Source: Clostridium sp. CAG:413
GTDB taxonomy: Bacteria > Bacillota > Clostridia > Oscillospirales > Acutalibacteraceae
Assembly: GCA_000431775.1 (NCBI GenBank)
Contig: FR888240.1
Coordinates: 17,327 to 81,326 of the forward strand
Length of the DNA stretch: 64,000 nucleotides
Direction: 5' to 3'
Both the position numbers and the translations under genes were made by a program. The notes under the pieces were generated by a model. It searched no databases. It was given only the letters and a program-made list of their open reading frames with translations, and was not told the DNA's origin. This document shows, one piece after another, positions 34,378-45,800 of this stretch. Every line of letters begins with the position of its first letter. The stretch's first letter is position 1.

Positions 34378-35409
34378 ATGACGCTTGCTATCGGCAAGTC
34401 GCCGCCTCGTCCGCTGACATCTTTGGAAATGCAAAGATATGCCGCGTTCAGAAATAACTGTATAAAAAAACTGATTTTCGTTTTGCTGATAATTTCAGCG
34501 ATAATACTTGTTGTTCCGGCTTTTGCTGAAACAAGAGATGAATCGTTCACACTTGGAAGCACAACTTGGAAAAAATCGGATCTATCCGGCACAAAAACTC
34601 AAGGGTTTCGCTGGCTTGTGTTTAGTATGGCATACTATGTGTACGGAGCGTTGCCGCAAATTGTTGAAAACGGTGGCGCTTTGACGCTCGACCCAAACGC
34701 GGAATATATGAATGTATTTAACACGATCTACGAAAGCATGGCTGCGGTCGGAATGGGCCTCGCTGTAATGTGGGTAATGCTCGATCTGATTGAAAAGGCT
34801 CAAATGGATCAAATGACGCCTGAAGTTCTGATACGTTGGTGCATCAAGCTGGTGGTCGCTATTATTGTTGTTGATAACGGCGCGGATTTAGCCAAGGCGC
34901 TCATGCAAGTCGGCAATGATTTTGTTAATCAGTTAAGCGTTGCCTCCGCCGAAAACGGACCGAGCGTTGAAATATTAAACGACTTTTTTGACCGTATTAA
35001 AACGAGCTTTTGGACGGGAACTTTAACTATTTTTTTGGAGCTAATTGTTCCCGGAATAGCCATGATCTTTTGTCTCCTTATGATGTTCGTGCAAGTGTTT
35101 GGGCGAATCATTGAAGCGGGAGTCCGGTTTGCGTTTATCCCGATCGGTATTTCGGACGCCTTCACACATGGAATCAATTCACCCGGAATGCGATATATCA
35201 AAAAGTTCTTCGCAGTGTGCCTGCAAGGTGCGGTGCTGCTTGCAATTATGATTGCCGGAACGAACATGATGGCGTTAATAACAGCGGGAGATGACGGTTT
35301 CGGTATTGCCGGAAATCTCGGAGTAGTTTCGCAGCTGGTTATTGGATTTACCATGATCGGCGCAATGATGAAATCACAACAGCTTGTCAATGATATTGTC
35401 GGCGCATGA
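34378..35409 (+). CDS. VirB6/TrbL-like channel protein
   Basis: A 343-aa polytopic membrane protein. The first hydrophobic segment (about 30-50, LIFVLLIISAIILVVPAFA) is followed by at least five more helices, including AAVGMGLAVMWVMLDLIEKA, TIFLELIVPGIAMIFCLLMM and VCLQGAVLLAIMIAGTNMM. Its place between pilin and PrgI/VirB4 is typical of the VirB6-like inner channel of Gram-positive conjugation systems. ATG 34378 after AAAGGGGG. Confidence 0.82.
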   Translation: MTLAIGKSPPRPLTSLEMQRYAAFRNNCIKKLIFVLLIISAIILVVPAFAETRDESFTLGSTTWKKSDLSGTKTQGFRWLVFSMAYYVYGALPQIVENGGALTLDPNAEYMNVFNTIYESMAAVGMGLAVMWVMLDLIEKAQMDQMTPEVLIRWCIKLVVAIIVVDNGADLAKALMQVGNDFVNQLSVASAENGPSVEILNDFFDRIKTSFWTGTLTIFLELIVPGIAMIFCLLMMFVQVFGRIIEAGVRFAFIPIGISDAFTHGINSPGMRYIKKFFAVCLQGAVLLAIMIAGTNMMALITAGDDGFGIAGNLGVVSQLVIGFTMIGAMMKSQQLVNDIVGA

Positions 35410-35428
35410 TTGAGAAAGGATGAAACAA

Positions 35429-35848
35429 ATGATTGAAATAGAAATACCTCAGGATATAAGTAAATACGAATCAAAACTCATCGGGCCTTTTACAACAAGG
35501 CAGACTATTTGTGTCGTAGGATTAGCGGTGGGCTGCATCTCTTCCTTTTTTGCTGTTTCCTCCGCATTTGGCGAAGATACACCTCTTAGGTTGTTAGTGC
35601 CTATGATAATCGCAATACCATTTGCCCTTATCGGATGGTATAAGCCTTACGGTATGCACTTTGAAAAATTTGCCAAATCAGTTTTTGTATCGCTCATATT
35701 AGCGCCAGCAAAGCGTTTGTATAAGATTGACAATGTTTATGACCGATTTGACAAGATGATCGATGCGGAAGAGAAAGCAAAACTCGCTAAAGAATCTCAA
35801 CAGAATACTAAAAAAAGTAAAAGTAAAAAACGGAAAGGAGCCGGATAA
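35429..35848 (+). CDS. prgI: PrgI-family (VirB3-like) protein
   Basis: About 139 aa. The opening IEIEIPQDISKYESKLIGPF followed by TTRQ and two membrane helices (about 30-50 and 57-77) is the PrgI pattern. The C-terminus is Lys-rich. ATG 35429 sits 8 nt from AGAAAGGA. ATG 35420 overlaps that site. It is 3 nt upstream of virB4, its usual partner. Confidence 0.87.
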   Translation: MIEIEIPQDISKYESKLIGPFTTRQTICVVGLAVGCISSFFAVSSAFGEDTPLRLLVPMIIAIPFALIGWYKPYGMHFEKFAKSVFVSLILAPAKRLYKIDNVYDRFDKMIDAEEKAKLAKESQQNTKKSKSKKRKGAG

Positions 35849-35851
35849 GCA

Positions 35852-38344
35852 ATGGCAGAACCAAATAAGAACTTTTTGTCTTTCGTTTTCGGCAGTAAAA
35901 ACGGAAATACGAATAAAACCGGCAAGCAACCGCAGAGTGGCGGCAAAGTGCCCAAGACTTCACAGAGTACAATACCATACAGAGCCGCCTACGATAACGG
36001 AATCATAGAGATAGAGCAGGGAATATTCTCAAAAAGCTATTTTATTGATGATGTGAATTTTAAAATAGCCTCTCAAAACGATCAGGATGACATATTCCTT
36101 AAATACGGCGATATGCTTAATATGTTCGATCACAACGAAAAGATTGAAGTTACGGTGTTTAATCGTTCGGTTGTTAGGGAGAAGTTTGAGCAAGAGGTGC
36201 TCATGGAGAACAAATATGACGGATTAGACGAGTACCGTCAGGAATCTAATGAGATACTGCTTGAAAAGATGTCGGAAGGCAAAAACAACATCACAAAGGA
36301 AAGATATTTGACTCTTACTATTGAAGCGAAGGATTATGACGATGCAGTCAACACCTTTGTGCATCGGGACGCAGAGATCTCAGCCGCTATAAAAAGAATC
36401 AACGGAAGTGAAACGTCGCCTCTTAATCTTACCGAAAGACTCAGTGTGCTTTACGATATCTATAATCCAAACGCCTCAGAGCCCCTTGCGCAGCAAAAGG
36501 TTATCAAGGGAAAAACCGTAAGCAGCTTTGATGTCGAAGAGCTGAAAAAGCAAGGGTTGACCACTAAAGATGCCATTGCTCCTACCGTTATCCGTTTTAA
36601 TAACGATAATACGCTGTTGGGAGAAACATATGCCCAAACACTTTTTTTGCAGGGTTTGCCTTCGTTTTTGTCAACAGATTTTATGTCTGAGCTCAATGAT
36701 TTGCCTTTTAATTTGCTTACAACGGTGCATTTTAATTCGATGCGCCAAGATAAGGCTATGAGTCTTATTAAGCGTCAAATTGTCAACATAAACTCCAATG
36801 TTATTGATAAACAAAAAAGAGCGTCAAAATCCGGATATTCGGCAGATCTTATATCTCCGGAATTGTTAAGGGCAAAAGATGAGGCCGACAAGACCCTCAG
36901 TGATATGACATCAAGAAATCAAAAGATGTTCTACGTGACTTTTGTTTTAACGCATTTTGCGGACGACATCGAGATGCTAAAGGAACAGCTCACACAAATA
37001 CTGACAGTAAGCCAAAAGCATATGGTCCGTCTTGCTAAACTCAATATGCAGCAGGAAGTTGGTTTTAACGCTTCGCTGCCTTTAGGAGTTAATAAGCTCG
37101 AAACAAAAAGACTTCTCACGACTGAGACAGCATCGCTGTTTATCCCGTTTTCCGCTCAGGAACTTTCACAAAACGGCGGAATATATTACGGCCTTAATGC
37201 CGTTTCTCATAATCTCATTTTATTTGACCGTACAAAGTCGCAAAACGCAAACGGCATAATACTCGGTACGCCGGGTAGTGGTAAGAGCTTTTCGGCAAAG
37301 CGTGAGATAATCAGCGTATTGCTCAACACAAACGATGATGTGTACATAGTTGACCCCGAAAGGGAATATGCTCCGCTCGCAGAACTTTTTGGCGGAGAGG
37401 TAGTAAGGATCGCCGCCGGCTCCAAGGTATATTTAAACCCAATGGACATGGACCTTAACTATGCAAACGACGATGACCCCGTAACTCTTAAAGCGGATTT
37501 CATATGTTCGCTTTGCGAGACGATTCTGGGCGGAAAGTATGGCCTGTCGCAATCTCAGAATTCTATCATAGACCGTTGCGTGAGACAGATATATCAACCA
37601 TATCTTAATTGGCTGAATCAACACCCGGAGAAAGGCTCTTGCGACTTGAAGCATATGCCGACATTAAGACTTTTGTATGATGTCTTGCTGCGCCAACCAG
37701 AACCGGAAGCTAAACAGATCGCGCTTGCCCTCGAACGGTACGCAACCGGATCTTTGGATACATTCGCGCACACCACCAATGTTGATGTTAAAAAGAGGTT
37801 TGTCGTTTACGATATAAAAGATGTCGGTTCGGGAATGAAAGAGATGGGACTTCAAATATGTCTCAATGATATCTGGAACAGGACTATCTCTAATAAACAA
37901 AAATACAATAAGCGAACATGGTTTTACATTGACGAATTCTATCTGTTAACACAAACGGACAGCTCCGCTAAGTTTTTACAGGAAATCTTTAAGCGAACAC
38001 GTAAGTGGGGCGGTGTTCCTACGGGCATCACCCAAAATGTCGAAGATATGTTGGTCAGCAAGGAAGCACGAAGCATTATAGCCAACTGCCAATTTGTGAT
38101 GATGCTGAATCAAGCACCGACTGATAAACAGGAACTCGCTAAGATGTTTAACATAAGTCCTGCACAACTGTCCTACATAACAAATGCAGATACAGGTCAG
38201 GGACTGATTTATACGGGCAAGTCCATTGTTCCGTTTATCGACAAATACCCGACGAATACTAAAACATATGCCGCGATGACCACAAAGTTGGACGATGCCG
38301 CGTTGGCAAACAAGGCAAATGACCAACATAACGTTCCTCAATGA
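35852..38344 (+). CDS. virB4: VirB4 conjugation ATPase
   Basis: An 830-aa AAA+ ATPase that powers the type IV channel. The N-terminal VirB4 domain (about 45-440) shows TLFLQGLPSFLSTDF and ASLPLGVNK. The C-terminal ATPase domain has Walker A GTPGSGKSFSA (about 472-482), VDPEREYAPL, Walker B TWFYIDEFYLL and motif KWGGVPTGITQNVEDM. ATG 35852 behind GGAAAGGAG. Directly follows prgI. Confidence 0.96.
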   Translation: MAEPNKNFLSFVFGSKNGNTNKTGKQPQSGGKVPKTSQSTIPYRAAYDNGIIEIEQGIFSKSYFIDDVNFKIASQNDQDDIFLKYGDMLNMFDHNEKIEVTVFNRSVVREKFEQEVLMENKYDGLDEYRQESNEILLEKMSEGKNNITKERYLTLTIEAKDYDDAVNTFVHRDAEISAAIKRINGSETSPLNLTERLSVLYDIYNPNASEPLAQQKVIKGKTVSSFDVEELKKQGLTTKDAIAPTVIRFNNDNTLLGETYAQTLFLQGLPSFLSTDFMSELNDLPFNLLTTVHFNSMRQDKAMSLIKRQIVNINSNVIDKQKRASKSGYSADLISPELLRAKDEADKTLSDMTSRNQKMFYVTFVLTHFADDIEMLKEQLTQILTVSQKHMVRLAKLNMQQEVGFNASLPLGVNKLETKRLLTTETASLFIPFSAQELSQNGGIYYGLNAVSHNLILFDRTKSQNANGIILGTPGSGKSFSAKREIISVLLNTNDDVYIVDPEREYAPLAELFGGEVVRIAAGSKVYLNPMDMDLNYANDDDPVTLKADFICSLCETILGGKYGLSQSQNSIIDRCVRQIYQPYLNWLNQHPEKGSCDLKHMPTLRLLYDVLLRQPEPEAKQIALALERYATGSLDTFAHTTNVDVKKRFVVYDIKDVGSGMKEMGLQICLNDIWNRTISNKQKYNKRTWFYIDEFYLLTQTDSSAKFLQEIFKRTRKWGGVPTGITQNVEDMLVSKEARSIIANCQFVMMLNQAPTDKQELAKMFNISPAQLSYITNADTGQGLIYTGKSIVPFIDKYPTNTKTYAAMTTKLDDAALANKANDQHNVPQ

Positions 38345-38355
38345 TTTAACCGCAA

Positions 38356-38383
38356 GAGGAGCGGTTTCCGCTCCTCTGTTTTT
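38356..38383 (+). terminator. Terminator-like hairpin after virB4
   Basis: GAGGAGCGG-TTT-CCGCTCCTC followed by TGTTTTT. The next gene has no promoter block of its own, so read-through is likely. Confidence 0.75.
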
Positions 38384-38403
38384 AAGGAAAAGGAGTGAAG
38401 CTA

Positions 38404-39105
38404 ATGTTAGATATAACAATTAAAGAAATAAAGGAAGCAGCCTGCGGAACAGACGAGGCGGGAAATGCGAAATCAATAGTTATAATCGGCGTACAAAAAT
38501 TCGATGTTAATGATACATCAAAAGAGCCGGAAACAATAATGGAAATATCAACCATTGACGCGATTGTCGATATAAAGACAATAGGCAGTTTTTCGTATAT
38601 TAATCTTAAATTTCCCGGTTCCGGGAATTCAGACTTATCGCTGTCTTACAGAGCGCTCGAACGCTATTATGACACTGCCGATTCTACCGAAGACGGGTAT
38701 GAAACGGTAGCGTTTATCAGCATTATCCCTATGGAACTTGAGGGCCAATATACGATAAATGCGCTTTATCCGATTTTTTGGTCACTTGAGCCTGATATTG
38801 TGGGCGATCCCGCTCGCACTCTCAGAATCGTCCATCTCCCTGAAGATATACAGTTTATCAGAACAGACCTTAATGACGGTGAATATGAGAGACTTATGAT
38901 GCAGGCGCAAGAAAATGCTGAAATAAGCGAAATCGAGGAATTATATCGCAGAGAAAACGCCGATGATTTCGAAAGCGAATTAGAAGAAAGAAATGCAGCG
39001 TTTACCGATGATAAATACGATTTCAGCAATGGCTCTGACCCATTTGACTACTCAGGAAACGATGATGAGGATTATGATGAAGAAGACGAAGACGAGAATG
39101 AATAA
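38404..39105 (+). CDS. Hypothetical acidic protein
   Basis: About 233 aa, soluble. I do not recognise it. The N-terminal 120 residues look beta-rich (TIMEISTIDAIVDIKTIGSF). The last 60 residues are very acidic (DDEDYDEEDEDENE). ATG 38404 is 9 nt after AAGGAG. Its stop overlaps the next gene. Its place between VirB4 and the envelope proteins suggests a transfer accessory protein, unproven. Confidence 0.55.
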   Translation: MLDITIKEIKEAACGTDEAGNAKSIVIIGVQKFDVNDTSKEPETIMEISTIDAIVDIKTIGSFSYINLKFPGSGNSDLSLSYRALERYYDTADSTEDGYETVAFISIIPMELEGQYTINALYPIFWSLEPDIVGDPARTLRIVHLPEDIQFIRTDLNDGEYERLMMQAQENAEISEIEELYRRENADDFESELEERNAAFTDDKYDFSNGSDPFDYSGNDDEDYDEEDEDENE

Positions 39106-39820
39106 GAAAACTATCATAACATTTTTTCTTGTTGCCGCCTTGATAACATGTTCACTTTTTCCCGCTGTTGCAGCAGAAAACACCACTACAAACGAAATCT
39201 CCACCACGAAGGCGGAGGAAAGGTATCTGCTTACTATTGTGTGTGAACCGCAAATGGAACTTACGGAATATGACACTGTAATACTGAGGGTGTATCGGGT
39301 AACATCAGGAGAGTCTTATTCATTTAAGCTGTATGGCTACAATCACTTTTCGGACAAATTTGTTATGCCGACAGGCGATTATCTTATAACCGAGATCGCT
39401 TTGCAAGACAGACCGGATGTAGTCTTGATCAATACGAAGCCGGAATTTACTATAACCGGAACAGACTCACTTATTGTCCCCATTACCAATTCCTTAATCG
39501 TTCATTCCGAAACTACTGTGAGTGCAACAGAAACTTCCGAAATAACAACATTTCACAATCCGTTTGCTGTCGAGCCAGATGAATCAAGCGGAAGTGATAG
39601 TAGCAGCAACAGCGTTACGGTCGAACCAGACGGTTCGGAGTCCTTTACAAATTTATCAACTTCTTCGTTCGCATATACAGAACTAACCGAAGAACGTACA
39701 GGAGACGAGCCTAACATACTCGAAAAAAGCAGTAAGATCATTCTCGTAATTATTTCCGCTATCATTCTTATCGGTGTTGCTATTTTCGTAATATTGAGGA
39801 AGAGATTCAAAGAAGAATGA
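39098..39820 (+). CDS. Exported, membrane-anchored protein (CD1107/DUF4366-like layout)
   Basis: About 240 aa. The signal peptide (about 1-26, TIITFFLVAALITCSLFPAVAA) is followed by a beta-rich domain (about 40-130, LLTIVCEPQMELTEYDTVIL), a Ser/Thr-rich linker, a C-terminal membrane helix (about 213-234) and RKRFKEE. The order signal peptide, ectodomain, C-terminal anchor just after virB4 resembles the CD1107-type proteins of Tn1549-like elements, but I cannot confirm the family. ATG 39098 overlaps the previous stop. Confidence 0.62.
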   Translation: MNKKTIITFFLVAALITCSLFPAVAAENTTTNEISTTKAEERYLLTIVCEPQMELTEYDTVILRVYRVTSGESYSFKLYGYNHFSDKFVMPTGDYLITEIALQDRPDVVLINTKPEFTITGTDSLIVPITNSLIVHSETTVSATETSEITTFHNPFAVEPDESSGSDSSSNSVTVEPDGSESFTNLSTSSFAYTELTEERTGDEPNILEKSSKIILVIISAIILIGVAIFVILRKRFKEE

Positions 39821-39823
39821 TCT

Positions 39824-39857
39824 AAGGCTTCGTCTTCTGACGGAGCCTTATTTTTTT
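39824..39857 (+). terminator. Terminator
   Basis: AAGGCTTCGTC-TTCT-GACGGAGCCTT followed by ATTTTTTT. No promoter block follows, so the giant gene downstream depends on read-through or an unseen promoter. Confidence 0.85.
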
Positions 39858-39873
39858 GAAAGGAGAGAAGATT

Positions 39874-42800
39874 ATGTCGTTAAAATCTATAACGCAACTT
39901 AAAGAACTTGCTGCACAGAAACACTATCCCATCACGGATAAAGATGTAGAATTGATGTGTGGCAGGGGCTTTTTGATACCACAAAGCACTGACAGTTTCG
40001 GTAACGATCTTTATGATGAATATTTCATTGAAGACGAAAAGACATTTGAACGGATCCTGCTCCAGTATAATGACACAAAAGCGTATTACACTCCTTCCGA
40101 AATGTATCAACTCTTAGTTGCGAGAGGTATAACAGATGTTTCGGAAGGCGCTATAGAGAGACTTGCTAAAGGCGGGTACATTGACAGCTATCGTATAAAC
40201 GACAGGTTTCTGTTCAACCCGGATACGCTCGATAATATTGAAGACATAAAACGAGCCTTTGCGGAAATGGAAAGAGACGAGGAGCTTGCCGAGTTTGAAG
40301 AGGATGAGCTTAGTCTTATTAACAATGACGCCGAACCGGACGAAGAGTTGGCTCAAGAGAATGACGATGAAGTCAAAGAAAACGATATTGGAGAAGAAGA
40401 ATTCTTTGAGGAAGATTTTGCTGTTGATAACGACAGAAAGCCGAAGAAAAAGAGGGTTGAGCACAGTAAGGAGACGACAAGCAGATCTGATTATCATATA
40501 GACGCTCCATATGAAAATAACAGCGACTATAATGATGTAATGCCGCCAAAGGACAGCTCGGTTGATAGCCTCAACAATACTGTTAAAACGCCAGAAAAAG
40601 AAGAACATTATGACGCATTCGCAAAATACAACGCAGAAGAAGCAAAAAGGCGCGAAGAGAGACTTCGATTCGAGGAAGAGGACCGAAGTCGATATGAAAG
40701 TGTTCCGTATACCGTTGACCATTCTCCGTCACCGGAAACTCACGCACCGTTGAAAGATGAACAGGGCCATATAACTTTTACCGGATACAATTCCGGTGCA
40801 AACGAACCGGCTCGTGAAAAAACGCCAACCGATTCTGACGACTACTCGTCTCGTCCATATCAGTCATCCGAAGAAAGAGTTGACGACTTCGCAACCAAGG
40901 CGAAAATCTCGGAGATCGCAACAGCGAATGTTCTTTCACAGAGCGGTATCAATGAAATTATAAACTATGCAAGGAGCCACAGTACAGAAATTAAGGTTCC
41001 GATGAAAGACGGCTCATATCTTCAAGTTGAATCTATGAGCAAAACGAACGACTATACCGTCAGCGTTATTAAAGCCGAAAACGACTCTGCTGCTGTTAGG
41101 AAAGAGGTGCTGTATTCTTCGCAGCCTGATGACAGCAGGCGTGACTTTGCTGCCATAACAGAGACGTATGCGGAAAGCATGGGCGTTGACAGCTTAAAGT
41201 CGGGTTATCAGGACAAAGAGCAGGAAACGATAGATAACAAGGTTTTGTACGCAGTCGGTGTAGTTCCGCAAAGCCAAACCTTTGCCCCCATCAATGGCTC
41301 CGAATCGGAAAAAGACTATACTTCGGTTGTTGTTCCGAACAATGTGGAGTTTGTTAATCCTTCAATAATATCAGAATTTGAGCGTAAAGGGATCAAGAGC
41401 TTTTCAACGGAGAGCGGTAAAGTTAAGCTTGATGAATTTAATAATGCCAAAGTCAATGAAAATGCGATAGTTGCTTCTGCATATTTAGGAAGCGATGAGC
41501 ACATCGCAAAAGAGCTCTCTAAAAGTGAACCGGCTACATACATATCGAATGCGGCTTCTGAGAGTGAACGTAAAGATTTTGCAGAAAAGGTCCGGGTCTC
41601 GGAGATCGCAGAAAATACGGTGTTATCCGAAACATCCATAAATCACATTGCCGAAGTGGTTAAAAGCGATGGTGGCAGAGTCGATTTGCCGCTGCAAAAC
41701 GGTAATCTTCTGGCGTTTGAAGCTGTAAAAAACGATGAAGGAAAAAATGATTTTAAGGTAACTCTATATTCGCCCGATGATAAGGACTATTCATCTCCAA
41801 AATCGCAATTGCTTTATTCCTCCGTAACAACTGAAGAAAACGCCGTGAAATTTGGCGACGTCTATTCCGCTTACGCGGCGGGAATGAATGTCGAAAGACT
41901 TGAATCGTATAACAAAGAACCCGATAAAGTTGCTGATGAAAAACGCGTCTTATATGCGATTGGAGCTGTCACAACAAACGAGCTGTTGTCTGCAACTCGC
42001 GGAGAAACTTTTCACGCTCCCAAAGGGGTGGACTGCGTTAGCTCAAGTTTAATTGACAAACTCCAAAGAGAAGGCGTGGCATCTATTGACGCAGATAGAC
42101 AAACACAGACGATATCCGAGTATCGTAGTAAGATCGCGAATATCAACGCCGAAGTGCCGGAGTCTGTGTACCTTGGTGATTACAAAAACATCGAAAGATT
42201 GACCCGCAAAGACGAGATAACGGACGCATTCAAAGAAAGATACAATGTCAGAACTGAAAACTATTATAATGGACGGAAAACCAAACAAGAAGCTTTAGGC
42301 TCTCTCAAAACAGAGGAGTCATATACTCGAAAGCGTGACTTTTCTGCCGCGATAGCCACGGGTGTTTCCACAGCGGTTAAAACAGCTGTTGCTACCGGTG
42401 ACATCGCATCGCTTCATATCGGAAATCTTACTGATACCGAAAGAGACACATCTTCTGCGGAAAAGCGTCTTGTAAACAGTATTCTCAAAAACGGAATGCT
42501 GTCTGAAAACGGTTTCTATGCTCTTGTAGACGCGGCGGAAAATCAAAACATTGAACTCCCTCTAAAGAACGGCGACCGTATTTCTTTAGAAGCAGTAGAG
42601 CAAGACGACGGCGGCAGGTCGGTTCAAGCAACGCTTTTGAACAATAAAGGCGAAGCAAAGCAACTTACCGAAAACGCAGCACTCGAAGGGGCTTCGTTGT
42701 ATTCTATGTATATCAACGCCAATGGAAACGCGCCTATTAATGAAGAGAAAATGCTGTTTGCATTGGGAGCGGTTCCCGATGGCAGGATAAACGAACTGAT

Positions 42801-45800
42801 AAGCGGCGAAACAGCTAATGTTCCTAAAGGTATTTCATATGTTAATCCAAATATCATAAGCAAATTTGAAAAATTCGGTGCGAAAAAAATAGTAATAGGC
42901 GAAAGCAGAGCAGTTTCATTTGATGATTACAAAAGAGCCGTAGATAGCGCGCTTGACCGTAGCATTTTTCGCAAAGAAAAAGTCAATGACGGACGCTTGG
43001 TGAGTCCTAAATCCACAATTATAACCGCGACCCAAAAGGGTGCTGCTGATAAAACGGTACTTATCCCAACCGAAAAGGGATTCCGCCTTTCATATATGGA
43101 CGGTGGGCATAGGGTAAACGTAGCTGTTATAGGCAGCTTGAAAGACGATGCGACAGCATTTAAGCCTGCACAGACTTTTGGTATTGAAAGACAGATAGCA
43201 CAGGCAAACAGTAGGATAATGTCAGCCATGCCGGGCGTCAGAACCGTAACCGGAGAAGACAGAAGAGTACATATTCGGCTTGATGCCGACACGGTGCAGC
43301 AAAGACATCAGGCGACAGTTCTTACAAATGCTCAAAAAGAGATCATAAGACTTGCGGAAAAGCAAGGAAACAATTCGATTTTTGCCCGCAACGCTATGGC
43401 TGTTGCACGTGGCAACGAAACGCTCTTTGATGCGCTGAACTCTCCGAAAACACCTGCGGATATGTATTCGGCAGTGTTAGAGCTGACGAAAGAAAAAAAT
43501 CAGGATACCGCCGAACAACTCAAAGAAGACGAAAAGCCTGTTATCGAAAAGGGCTTACGCCAAAAGGAACTTGAAAAGAATCAAAACAGAATAGCGGCAT
43601 CGGGAATGAGAAGCGTAGTTAGACAGCTCGGAAGAATGTCGGGACTTACACAGAGCAGAGATTACTTCACGACCGGTGCTAAGGCTTTGCTCGGATATAA
43701 TTCCCCAATTAATGTCGTTGGCGATTTAACCATGATTTCGCAGGTTAAACGGAGACGGTTTGACTTTGAAGAGGACCTGAGACGAGATCTGTTGGTTGAA
43801 GATTTACAAGCGCTCGGATACGGCGAGTTTAGTGGATTAAGCGGTCACGATTCAAGAAGAGCGGCCGGCATAGAGATTCGGCGCTTGAATAAAAACATAA
43901 GCGCATCTTCCAAAGAGCTGTTTAACGGTAAAGATATTACTCGTTTCTCAACTTATAGAATGAAACAAGTTCTAAAACAGGGTAAGTTTGACGGAGAAAA
44001 ACTGACTGCAGAACAAAGGAAAATGTTGCTGGCGGCTCTTAAAGTCAAGAGCCATAGAATATCGGACATGTCCGCTTTCAACATTGCGGACAATTTAAAA
44101 AGGAAAAACATCGTTCTCCCTCGAAACGACTATAATCTCAATAAGTCCAAAGATGTGCGAGCTTTGCTCAGGGACTTGGATGACGTCTCTGCATCTGTCG
44201 CTTTCAGCAAATTACTCAACGGAAATAGATTGTCCAGTCTAAGCACTAAGCAAATTAAAGACTTGGCTCGAAATGTCGGCGGCAATATACCCGTTCAGGT
44301 GCAAGAGCTTGCTAAAGCGTATACGACTGGAAAAATGATCCTGAAAAACAAAACCGAAAAAAAGGCAGCGAAGAGAAGAAGCTTTTCGAGAGCATCAATA
44401 ATAGTAAGACGTGCGTTTTCCTCAACTGAATTCATGTCAGGTTTCAACGCCGTCCTCCTGCCAGTGGAATACGCTCGATTGGCTAAATCCTACGCTCAAT
44501 TTACGATAGCCCTTAATAAAAGCATCTTCTATTCGGTGCGAAGAATGTACAGGGCTACTCTTCAAAAAATTTGGCGTAAAACTCCGCTCGGAAAGCTAAA
44601 CCAAAAGGTGTATAATAAATTCACGAATAATAAGTTCACGAATTGGAGAAGGACAAAAAAAGCGGAGAGGCTGCGGGAAAAAGCCGTTAAGCGCACCGCA
44701 AAGACTTCAAAACGAAATGCCGAGTTGCAGCGAATGAGAAACCTCCGAAATAAACTCGGCAACAAAATCAATAAACGCGTTCCCGGAATCAATAAGGTCA
44801 ATAAAAAAATAGGGAAAGTCGCGGACAAAGGCAAGCGCTTTACTTCTAAGCTTTCAAACACCTTCGGAAGACTTAAAAAGATTGAAAACATTATAGCAAA
44901 ACCGTTCCGATTGCTGACTGCTCCGTTTGATGCACTAAACAGATTAAAGCAAAAAGCCATAGAGAAATTACTCATCCCGATCGTTAAATGGGTGGTAATA
45001 GCATTGATCGCTATCTCACTCCTCGAAGGGTCAATCGCCGTTGTCAATTTGGTGCTTACAAATATCCAGAGCACTGTTTGGACTCAGGGCGAAACGGAAA
45101 ATGAAGAGGATACGCAGGATGATCTTGATTTGGATCCGAGAGTATCTCTTACCAGAGATAGGGTCGATCTTTGTTTAGGTTTGGATTCGGCACTGAAAAT
45201 CTACACCGAAGTAATGTGTGACGCAGACAGTTATGATGAAAGCTGGGGCGAAACCTCTAACACTGCCATCAAGAGCGTCCTTGAAAGTGAAAAGGTCAAA
45301 GGAGAACTCAACAATTGGTTTGACCCGAATGCGAATAAGTACGGCAATATTGTAAATCTCGGACATAAGATAAATGGAATACAGACTGGTATACATTACT
45401 CTTACTATGACGGAGACGGAAACGTGGTCGGCTTGAAGAGTAATGCCAAAGATATAATGTCAGTTGCGAGCAGTTGGATGTGGGAAAACTATCAAGCTAA
45501 GGGATTGTTTAAGTCCTATGTAGAGAAGCTATGGAACTACTCTCACGCCGTTGCGTATGAGCCGAGAGAGATCTACGGAAATCCTGACGGCAAGTATCTG
45601 TACCGCTGCGATCCAACAAATCCGCAAGAGCCGTGTCATGGTAATGTTTATACTTACAGGTGTAATGATTCCGGTGCTACGGTTTATGAAAAACAGGGTG
45701 ACAGCTATGTCACGAAATCCGTAAAGGTGGGCAATGGGGAGACGATTGAGCCTTACAATGTAAAAGGCTGCAACGAACACACCGTAACCTATCACGGCGG